Below, piece by piece: positions 1 to 7,500 of a stretch of DNA of 64,000 nucleotides. Each line of letters begins with the position of its first letter. The first letter of the stretch is position 1. The position numbers and the translations under genes were made by a program. The notes under the pieces are model-generated. The model was not told the DNA's origin, searched no databases, and saw only the letters and a list, made by a program, of their open reading frames with translations. The stretch comes from Lachnospiraceae bacterium (GTDB taxonomy: Bacteria; Bacillota; Clostridia; Lachnospirales; Lachnospiraceae), in contig SVFN01000012.1 in NCBI GenBank assembly GCA_015056815.1, forward strand, positions 1 through 64,000, read 5' to 3'.

Positions 1-213
1 CTCTTCCCAGGTATCTGCCTGAAAAAGCTTTGCCCAGATAACGAGTCCTTTATCAATATCTTCCTGTGTCGCCAGGTTGATGTGATTTAAATATAGCACA
101 TTCATCTTGAAATGGGAAGTGTAAGGAATGTGTGTTCTGGTGTTCAGAAACATATATGGTTCTGTAAAAATAGCACTGTCAAAAACTTCTATTACATTGA
201 AACCCAAACATCT
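1..213 (-). pseudogene. C-terminal remnant of an Rpn / PD-(D/E)XK family nuclease-transposase
   Basis: The minus strand is open from a TAA at 216-214 to the window edge, 71 codons. The peptide contains YMFLNTRTHIPYTS, then VLYLNHINLATQED, then VIWAKLFQADTWEE. This pattern of a 'LNT..H..YT' strand, a hydrophobic strand and a W-A-x-L-F-x-A-x-T-W-E-E helix resembles the C-terminal half of Rpn-family recombination-promoting nucleases common in Lachnospiraceae. The N-terminal nuclease core that should precede it is absent: a stop lies immediately upstream, there is no ribosome site, and a promoter reading the other way begins there. I read it as a 5'-truncated gene whose 3' end lies outside the window. 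A complete short gene starting at an internal ATG is less likely. Confidence 0.55.
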
Positions 214-225
214 TTATGCTACTAT
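197..225 (+). promoter_or_regulatory. sigma-A type promoter for the ECF/surface fusion ORF
   Basis: TTGAAA (197-202), a 17-bp spacer and TACTAT (220-225) with an upstream TG (extended -10). It would give a leader of about 160 nt before the ATG at 393. It is probably the original sigma-factor gene promoter, retained after the fusion. Confidence 0.55.
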
Positions 226-392
226 GGAAAAAAACAGCATGTATTGGGCACTGCAGAAAGATAGGAAGGATTCAATCTGATCCCGAATAAGATCACAGTA
301 TTGCGCGAAAAGGTGGAAACCGGATAATGATCCCGGGAAGGATGGACGGTGATAGAAGAACAGTCGGATCCGGAAGATAGAGGGGAAAGATA

Positions 393-2051
393 ATGAACAA
401 TGAAGTAACACCGGATGACGGAAAACTATACGAACGTTTTCTGGCCGGAGATACAACATCATATGATGAACTGATGATCCGCTACGGTGACAGACTTACC
501 TTTTATCTTTATGGATATCTTCATGACTGGCAGGATGCCGAGGATCAGATGGCAATTACGAGAAAACTCGTTGTGGAACCGGGACTTGGAATCGGGACAT
601 ATCCTGTTGAGCTTAAGGCGGCAAACGGTATTCCCGGTAAGGAAAATACGATACAGTTTCTTGTAACGGTAGAGAAACCGGATTATTCGGATGACGGAAT
701 CATTTCATCGGTGGAAAAGATGATGAATTCTCTGCCGGATGAAATGGATCTTCTCTTGTCCGATGAAGTGTATGTGGATCAGGCAAGAGCAGCGTATGAT
801 GCATTGACAGATGAGCAGAAAGCAGGAGTATCTTCTGAGCTTACGGAAAAACTTAAAAAGAGTGAAACGCTGATCCAAGGCTTTAAAGATGGGGCAGCTG
901 CCGCACAGGCTCTGATCACACAGACCGCCCCCGCCCTGGGAGCGGCAGCAAGAAGTATTAACCTGAAAATAGAAGGCGGAACCAAACCGGATATTGCCTA
1001 TATCGAGGCGTTGAAGAATGATCTCAATGATGTGAATGCGGCATATGATGAACTCAGTGACGAGCAGAAGGCTATTGTTCCGGAAGAAGTCACAAAAGAG
1101 CTTGTTTCCATGAACGGTCAGGTAGCGGAAGTTCTTAACCTGTATGACGGTATGACAAAGACCGATTCTATTCTTGAGCAGGAGGCTTCCAATAATAAAA
1201 AGACAGCCGATGCAGTCATCAGTCTCATTCAGGACATAAACAATACGGACCTTGGAAAGATCGATACGGCTGAAGAAAATGAAGAAGTCTTTCAGGCTCA
1301 ATATCAGGAATTCGCCGGGAAGGTAAAAGCAGCCAAAGATGCATACACGGAGCTGTCTGTACAGCAGAGAAGTCTGGTGACCAATGCTTCTGAGCTTTTG
1401 GCGGCAGAAAAAAAGCTGGGCGAGATGATAACAAAACGGCGTTTGGCAGAGGTTTCGCAGCAGGATCAAAAAGAGGCACAGGAATGTCTGGAAGCCATCA
1501 GTCAGATACCTGCGTCCATCACTCCGGACGATGAAGCTGTGGTGCGCGCTGCAATCTATGCTTACAACAGTCTCAGCCTGGAAGGAAAGAAAAAGATTCC
1601 GGAAGCGACCGTTATTAATCTCAGTGCGGTCAAGGCAAAACTTGAAGAGCTCATCGCACAAAAACAGAGTACGGATCCGGGTAATTCCGGTACGGTGACA
1701 CCTGCACCAAAACCGGCGACGCCATCCGGCGGAAACGTTGCCGTAAAGGCAGCAAATCCCATGGTGGTAAAAGGCAAGAACGTCAAGGTATCGTTCAAAA
1801 AGCTGAAAAAGAAAAAACAGATGATCGATGTTAAGAAGCTTCTTTCCGTGAAAAAGGCTGAAGGGAAAGTGACCTATCAGATAAAAACAGGTGTAAAAGG
1901 CTTTACCATCAATAAAAAGAACGGTAAGCTGACCATAAAGAAAGGAATGAAGAAGAAAACCTATAAGCTGAAGATAGAGGTAACGGCTGCCGGCAATGAG
2001 AAGTTCGCGGGCACAACAAAGACTGTGACTGTGAAGGTGAAAGTGAAGTAG
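393..2051 (+). CDS. chimeric ORF: ECF sigma-factor N-terminus fused to the C-terminal part of a surface protein
   Basis: Residues 1 to about 51 match the start of an ECF sigma-70 factor, region 2 (LYERFLAGDTTSYDELMIRY, then FYLYGYLHDWQDAED). The sigma sequence then stops and the frame continues inside an Ig/cadherin-like domain (VVEPGLGIGTYPVELKAANG). Repeats of about 90 residues follow, each containing a variant of 'A..AYDALTDEQKA' (near residues 130, 215 and 310, and a weaker one near 390). Next come a Thr/Pro linker (about 430-445) and a Lys-rich beta domain (about 450-552) typical of clostridial exoproteins. There is no signal peptide, no sigma region 4 and no membrane segment. Promoter, ribosome site (GAGGGG before the ATG) and reading frame are intact, so the fusion may be expressed, but neither parent function looks possible. 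Most likely a deletion scar, so a pseudogene in practice; a misassembly would look the same. Confidence 0.75.
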   Translation: MNNEVTPDDGKLYERFLAGDTTSYDELMIRYGDRLTFYLYGYLHDWQDAEDQMAITRKLVVEPGLGIGTYPVELKAANGIPGKENTIQFLVTVEKPDYSDDGIISSVEKMMNSLPDEMDLLLSDEVYVDQARAAYDALTDEQKAGVSSELTEKLKKSETLIQGFKDGAAAAQALITQTAPALGAAARSINLKIEGGTKPDIAYIEALKNDLNDVNAAYDELSDEQKAIVPEEVTKELVSMNGQVAEVLNLYDGMTKTDSILEQEASNNKKTADAVISLIQDINNTDLGKIDTAEENEEVFQAQYQEFAGKVKAAKDAYTELSVQQRSLVTNASELLAAEKKLGEMITKRRLAEVSQQDQKEAQECLEAISQIPASITPDDEAVVRAAIYAYNSLSLEGKKKIPEATVINLSAVKAKLEELIAQKQSTDPGNSGTVTPAPKPATPSGGNVAVKAANPMVVKGKNVKVSFKKLKKKKQMIDVKKLLSVKKAEGKVTYQIKTGVKGFTINKKNGKLTIKKGMKKKTYKLKIEVTAAGNEKFAGTTKTVTVKVKVK

Positions 2052-2085
2052 AAGTACTGTCCTGGCATAAGAAAGGCAGTTTGAA

Positions 2086-2123
2086 GGGCAATGGTATTCA
2101 GGGTGGATACTGTTGCCCTTTTT
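2086..2123 (+). terminator. intrinsic terminator after the chimeric ORF
   Basis: GGGCAATGGTA pairs imperfectly with TACTGTTGCCC and is followed by a run of T. It lies 35 bp after the stop codon. Confidence 0.75.
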
Positions 2124-2148
2124 GAAAAAGAAAAATGATCTTAGGCGG

Positions 2149-2177
2149 TTGTAAAGCACGGAAAACTTGCTTATAAT
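2149..2177 (+). promoter_or_regulatory. sigma-A promoter of the XRE regulator
   Basis: TTGTAA (2149-2154), 17-bp spacer, perfect TATAAT (2172-2177). It lies about 70 bp before the chosen start. Confidence 0.7.
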
Positions 2178-2247
2178 AAAGAACAGACAGATTATAAAGA
2201 GCTGTTCAAAGCAGGTGATAGATCTGAAGAGAAAAGAGGAAAGAACA

Positions 2248-2604
2248 ATGACGATCAGTGACAGGATTTTCGAAAAGTTAAGACAGGTTAATATGACACA
2301 GAAGGAGTTTTCGGAACAGACCGGTATTTCCCAGAGCACCATCAGTGAGTGGAAAAGTAAGAGGACGAACCCTACTTCCGAGAAGATCATGCTCATCTGC
2401 AAAGTGCTGGATGTCACACCGGAGTGGCTGCTTTCGGGGATCGAGAATACAGGGGAGAGGGGAAACAATGCTTCCTGGTATGTGATCGACAAGGAGACGG
2501 ACATGGGGATACTGATAAAGAATTATCATGAGATGAGTGAAAAACAGCGTGACCGTCTGATCGGATATATGGAAGCGCTCATGGCTATGCCGGGGGAAAA
2601 ATAA
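2248..2604 (+). CDS. XRE-family helix-turn-helix transcriptional regulator
   Basis: The protein is 118 residues. Its N-terminal half is a Cro/CI-type domain: RIFEKLRQVNMTQKEFSEQT, recognition helix ISQSTISEWKSKRTNPTSE, then ICKVLDVTPEWLL. The C-terminal 45 residues (ETDMGILIKNYHEMSEKQRD) form a short helical tail, perhaps for dimerisation. The frame is open upstream to 2167, but the ATG at 2248 has AGAGGA seven bases before it and the upstream codons overlap the promoter region, so I use 2248. The gene is monocistronic, with its own promoter and a strong terminator shared with the convergent dehydrogenase gene, which itself carries an XRE domain. Targets are not evident; autoregulation is possible. 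Confidence 0.85.
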   Translation: MTISDRIFEKLRQVNMTQKEFSEQTGISQSTISEWKSKRTNPTSEKIMLICKVLDVTPEWLLSGIENTGERGNNASWYVIDKETDMGILIKNYHEMSEKQRDRLIGYMEALMAMPGEK

Positions 2605-2650
2605 CCGGCATACAGCATGGAAGAGGCGGTTTGCAAAAAGGAATGAAAAA

Positions 2651-2685
2651 GCCACCGGTGATCGTGAAAACGGCCGGTGGCTTTT
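2651..2685. terminator. bidirectional terminator between convergent genes
   Basis: GCCACCGG (2651-2658) pairs with CCGGTGGC (2674-2681), with an A run on the left and a T run on the right, so it can serve both the XRE gene and the minus-strand dehydrogenase gene. Confidence 0.85.
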
Positions 2686-2689
2686 GCTG

Positions 2690-4168
2690 TTAATCTCTTC
2701 TGAAAATGTCTCTGGTATATACCTTTTGCTCCACATCTGCCAGACACTCATCATATCGATTGGCGATGATCGCGTGAGAACGTTTCTTGAAGGTCTCCAG
2801 ATCATTGACAACTTTACTGCCAAAGAAAGTCTCGCCATCTTTCAGGGTGGGTTCGTAGATAATGACGGTAGCACCCTTGGCCTTGATCCTTTTCATGATA
2901 CCCTGGATGGAAGAGTGGCGGAAATTATCGGAATTGCTTTTCATGGTCAGGCGGTAAACACCGATCACGCATTCCTTCTCCTGATCTGCGGAATAATCGC
3001 CTCTGTTGTAATAATCGTAATAGCCTGCCATGTTCAGGACCTGATCGGCGATAAAGTCTTTACGGGTACGGTTACTTGCCACGATAGCGCTCATCATATC
3101 CTGCGGGACATCGGCATAGTTGGCAAGAAGCTGTTTGGTATCCTTTGGCAGGCAGTATCCGCCGTAGCCGAAGCTTGGATTATTGTAGTGGGTGCCGATG
3201 CGGGGATCCAGACAGACGCCGCGGATGATATCGGCGGTGTTTAAGTCTTTCATTTCCGCATAAGTATCCAGCTCGTTGAAATAGGAGACGCGAAGAGCAA
3301 GATAGGTGTTGGCAAACAACTTCACGGCTTCTGCTTCGGTAAAGCCCATAAAAAGAGTGTCAATATGCTCCTTTAAGGCAGCCTCCTGCAGGAGCGCGGC
3401 AAAATCATGAGCGGCCTTGTCCAACTTCGCATCGGAAGGGTCTGTAGATACGATGATACGGCTGGGATATAAGTTGTCGTACAGCGCCTTGCTTTCGCGT
3501 AAAAATTCCGGGCTGAAGATGATGTTTCCGGTATGGTATTTCTCGCGCACACTCCGGGTGAAGCCGACCGGAATGGTGGACTTGATGACCATGACTGCGT
3601 TGGGATTCACCTTTAATACCAGCTCGATCACGGACTCTACGGCGCTGGTGTCGAAATAGTTTTTCTTACTGTCGTAGTTGGTGGGTGCTGCGATCACGAC
3701 ATAGTCGGCGTCCTTATAAGCGGCCTCGGCATCGGTGGTGGCGGTCAGATCCAGATCTTTCTCTGCCAGATATTTCTCGATATAATCATCCTGGATCGGA
3801 GATTTGCGATGATTGATCAGATCGACCTTCTCCGGGATAATGTCGACAGCGGTGACAGAATTGTGCTGTGCCAGAAGAGTGGCGATGGAAAGTCCCACAT
3901 AGCCGGTTCCCGCGATCGCGATTTTTTTAGGGGATACTTTCTCGAGCTTATCGCCGGCCTCGGCAAACAAAGATGCCGGGTCGATATCCAATACATCGCA
4001 GAGCATCTCCAGCTGCTCGATCGAAGGCATAAAGTCACAGGACTCCAAGCGGCTTAACAGTGTGCGGTTGATACCCGTGGCATCCGCAAGCTGCTGCTGT
4101 GTCATTTTTTTGGCTTTACGGCCGCTTATGGTACGGTCAGCCAATAACTGTGGTGATATTTTTTTCAT
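2690..4168 (-). CDS. nucleotide-sugar (UDP-glucose type) dehydrogenase with N-terminal XRE domain
   Basis: The protein is 492 residues. Residues about 8-68 are a Cro/CI-type helix-turn-helix ([20 protein letters not shown]). Residues about 79 onward form a UDP-glucose/GDP-mannose dehydrogenase: NAD-binding [39 protein letters not shown], and the catalytic Cys at about 339 in [15 protein letters not shown]. This family oxidises a UDP-hexose to the uronic acid in two NAD-dependent steps to supply capsule, teichuronic acid or other glycans. Dehydrogenases of this family normally start at the Rossmann fold, so the DNA-binding domain is an added module suggesting autoregulation or sensing of substrate or NAD state. 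A GGAGAT ribosome site precedes the ATG. No other glycan genes adjoin it. Confidence 0.9.
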   Translation of the reverse strand: MKKISPQLLADRTISGRKAKKMTQQQLADATGINRTLLSRLESCDFMPSIEQLEMLCDVLDIDPASLFAEAGDKLEKVSPKKIAIAGTGYVGLSIATLLAQHNSVTAVDIIPEKVDLINHRKSPIQDDYIEKYLAEKDLDLTATTDAEAAYKDADYVVIAAPTNYDSKKNYFDTSAVESVIELVLKVNPNAVMVIKSTIPVGFTRSVREKYHTGNIIFSPEFLRESKALYDNLYPSRIIVSTDPSDAKLDKAAHDFAALLQEAALKEHIDTLFMGFTEAEAVKLFANTYLALRVSYFNELDTYAEMKDLNTADIIRGVCLDPRIGTHYNNPSFGYGGYCLPKDTKQLLANYADVPQDMMSAIVASNRTRKDFIADQVLNMAGYYDYYNRGDYSADQEKECVIGVYRLTMKSNSDNFRHSSIQGIMKRIKAKGATVIIYEPTLKDGETFFGSKVVNDLETFKKRSHAIIANRYDECLADVEQKVYTRDIFRRD

Positions 4169-4326
4169 GATGATCTCCTTGTAAAAAAATGGTTGATGTT
4201 ATGGCAGAGAAACGGCTACCGGCGTGTACTATATGAGGTATCGGGCTCGCGAAAGACAATCGGCCGGCAAAATGTTGCTGAAAATAACATCTTGGTAACA
4301 ACGGTTCTTTTTTTAAAATTATAGTA

Positions 4327-4355
4327 ACTATAGCAAAGTAAGGAAGAAAATGCAA
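4327..4355 (-). promoter_or_regulatory. sigma-A promoter of the dehydrogenase gene
   Basis: On the minus strand: TTGCAT, 17-bp spacer, TATAGT. A second -10-like TATAAT lies a few bases further downstream. Confidence 0.55.
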
Positions 4356-4459
4356 GTGATTTTGAAAAAAACATAAAAAAACAGAAAAAGAGGAATAAAA
4401 AAGATTTAATATTGTTATTTAAAATAACATAAAAGAAAAATTCGGATTGCGACAAAGAA

Positions 4460-4489
4460 TTGACAATGTTGTTGTAAAAATGATACAAT
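4460..4489 (+). promoter_or_regulatory. sigma-A promoter of the exoenzyme gene
   Basis: Perfect TTGACA (4460-4465), 18-bp spacer, TACAAT (4484-4489), about 55 bp before the ATG. Confidence 0.8.
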
Positions 4490-4548
4490 ATAAGACAACT
4501 GTATAGGAAAAATATACAAAAACAGGAGAGGAAAGGAAAGGAGAAACT

Positions 4549-7500
4549 ATGTTAAAACGGAAATGGAATCGTTTTCTGGCAGTCGGAATGGCTGCGACCG
4601 TTGCATTTGCCGGTGTACCTTTGGGCGGGGTTACCGTGGATGCGAAAGAGCAGACAGAAGCGATAAAGTCTTATGCCAATGAGACATTGTCGGAGTCTGC
4701 GACGAAGCTTAAGGAAAGGCTGAGTGAGATAGGGGAGGCACATCCTTACGGGGATGGTACGATGCCTGCCGCACTGACGCAGGCGATGGAAAATGCGCAG
4801 GGGCTGGTGAGTAAGGATTCGAAGGATGAGGCTGCCAATGCGGCGGCACTTTCGGAACTGAATACAGAATATGCGAACTGGGCGAAGTTAGGGTATGGTA
4901 CGATCCCGGGGACAGCGGCCGGCAGACTGTTTGATACGAACGGTAACCGTATCCAGGCACATGGCGGTCAGATCCAGCAGCTGACGGTGGACGGCGTGAC
5001 GAAGTATTACTGGATCGGAGAGGATAAGACGTATGGTTACAGACCTTGTCCCGGTATCCATATGTATTCTTCCGAAGATCTTTATAATTGGAAGGATGAG
5101 GGCGTGGTGCTTCGTACCATGACCGATTACGATCAGTTTGAAACAGATGAGTATTTCAGATCTTTATATGGAAGCTTATCCGATGAGGAGAAGAAACTGG
5201 TCTATGCAGATCTGGCACAGGGAAAGGTAAATGAGCAAAATCCCAAGGACGAGTCGGGGCTTTACACGGTCATCGAACGCCCGAAGATGCTTTACAATGA
5301 CAAGACGGGCAAATATGTGATCTGGTTCCACGCGGATGGACAGACCCCTTATGATACCGAGTCGGCAGGTAATTATGCCAAGGCAAAAGCCGGTGTCGCG
5401 ATCGCGGATAAGCCGACGGGACCGTTTCGATTTTTGGGAAGCTATATGCTTGCACATGCGGATTTTGATTCCCATGGATTTGATTCGGTGGGCGGTCATG
5501 TGCGTGATATGAACCTGTTTAAAGATGATAACGGTGATGCCTATGTATTGTATTCCTCTGAAGGAAATGCGATCATGTATATCGCGAAGTTAAATGATTC
5601 CTATACCGGACTGGTCAAGGATCCCGAGCTGATGATCCAGGGTGAGGATTTTGCAATCTCCAGTACGGATTCGAGAGAAGCACCTGCCATGGTCAAATAC
5701 GAAGGCAAGTATTATCTCATGACCTCCGGCTGTACCGGATGGGCGCCCAACCAGGCACGCTACGCTGTTGCGGATTCACCGCTCGGTCCCTGGAAGAACA
5801 TGGGAGATCCCTGTGTGGGGGATTCCACGAATCTGACCTTTAGCACGCAGTCTACCTGTATTTTCCCGGTAGGCGATCCGGCAGATGGCAAATACATCTA
5901 TATGGGTGACCGCTGGTACAATCCGGACAAGGGCTATGATCTGAAGGATTCCCGTTATGTATGGCTCCCGGTAGAGTTTGGCGTCAATAATACCATGATG
6001 TTAAAGGATTACAAGTGCTGGACGAAGGACGAGCTTGGCAAGAATACTAAGGTGCTGACCACGATCCCGGAGACTGCCTCAAGCATTTCGGATCTTCTGG
6101 CAGATCTTCCGAAGACTTTGAAGGTTGTTTATAAGGGAGAAACCTATGACAGTACTCCGGTAGACTGGAGTGTGGAGGATACCAAGATGAACCTGGATCC
6201 TTACGCGGTAGGTACGATTGACGTGACAGGAAAGCTGACGGCGCTGGACGGTGCGATGTTTACTCTGCCGGTTACGATCATTCCGTCTTCTTTACAATAT
6301 CTGATCGACTGTAATACAAAAGAGGGAGAAACAGAGTCGGATATGTTTAAGCTTGTTTCTTCCAAGGCAGAGCTTTTGAACAAAAAATCCGACCAGCCGT
6401 ACAGCGAGGCGGACGGATGGGGATATACCTCCAGCCTGACAGCGGATATCGGTGACAAAGCCAACGGCGGTGATTTTTATAACTGTGGCTGGTGGGCCCG
6501 TTCCAACAAATCCATCGATTATTCGATGAAGCTGTCACCCGGTACTTATGTGATCGCAACGGGGTATCAGGAATGGTGGAATACCAAACGCAACATGAAG
6601 GTGACGGTCACTTCCGAAGATACAAACGGCGTTAAGACGACCATCGGCGGTACGAACTTTACACTGGGCAGCAGTGATTCGGCACTTCAGATCAATACAG
6701 AGATCGTGGTGCCGGAGGACTCTGTGAAGGTGAATGTGAGCGTCGGCAAGACCAGCGGATCGGATGCGGTTGTCAGCTGGATCGCAGCGATGGCAAGCGT
6801 TGAGGAAGATGAAGAGGATGTCATCAAAAGTGCACAGACTTTCTATATTGATGCGGTAAACGGTGATGATGCCAATGACGGTCTTTCGGAGGCGAAGGCA
6901 TGGAAGAGTTTTGCGAATGTTGCGAAGCTTCGCTTACAGGCAGGCGGAAAGCTGCTCTTAAAGGCAGGCTGTACCTGGAATGATGAGAAATTAGAGCTCA
7001 TCAGGGCAAAGGGAACGAAGGAAAATCCGGTCATCCTTGGCAGCTACGGCTCCGGGGCGAAGCCGGTGATCAATGGAAACGGTAATGCGTGGCTTGCAGA
7101 GGGACAGAAGAATGTAAAGAAACAGGACGCAGGAGTTGTCCATGTTCTGAATTCCCAATATGTGACCGTTGAGAATCTGGAAGTGACAAACTGGGAGAAA
7201 GATGCTTCTGACTTAAAGGGCGATAAGACAAAATACGATCAGAGCAAATATCTCTTAAGCGGTATCGTGGTGGAGAACAGAAACGGGGCGACACTTCCCG
7301 GCGTTACGATCCGCAACAATTACGTTCATGATGTAAACGGCTTTATGAAGGCGGGCGCGGACAAAGGTGCTGGCGGCATCATCGCTCTTGTGACAGGGGA
7401 TGCACTGGCATCAAGATTTGCGGATCTGAGCATTACCGGCAATGAAGTGTACAATGTCTGCCATGAGGCGATCTACATGGAGTCAAGCTGGGCGGCGCGT

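Larger units (their letters stand above)
4169..4548. other. AT-rich divergent intergenic region
   Basis: This holds divergent promoters for the dehydrogenase (minus) and the exoenzyme (plus). The minus transcript would have a leader of about 150 nt. I see no ORF or clear riboswitch. The centre (4300-4450) is strongly A-rich. Confidence 0.6.

Noticed and set aside
224..280. 18-codon ORF upstream of the chimera
   Set aside because: Its ATG overlaps the predicted -10 and has no ribosome site.
705..2504. 599-residue open frame on the minus strand opposite the chimeric ORF
   Set aside because: It lacks a ribosome site, has a Leu/Phe/Ser/Cys-rich composition typical of antisense frames, crosses a terminator and the XRE gene, and shows no domain.
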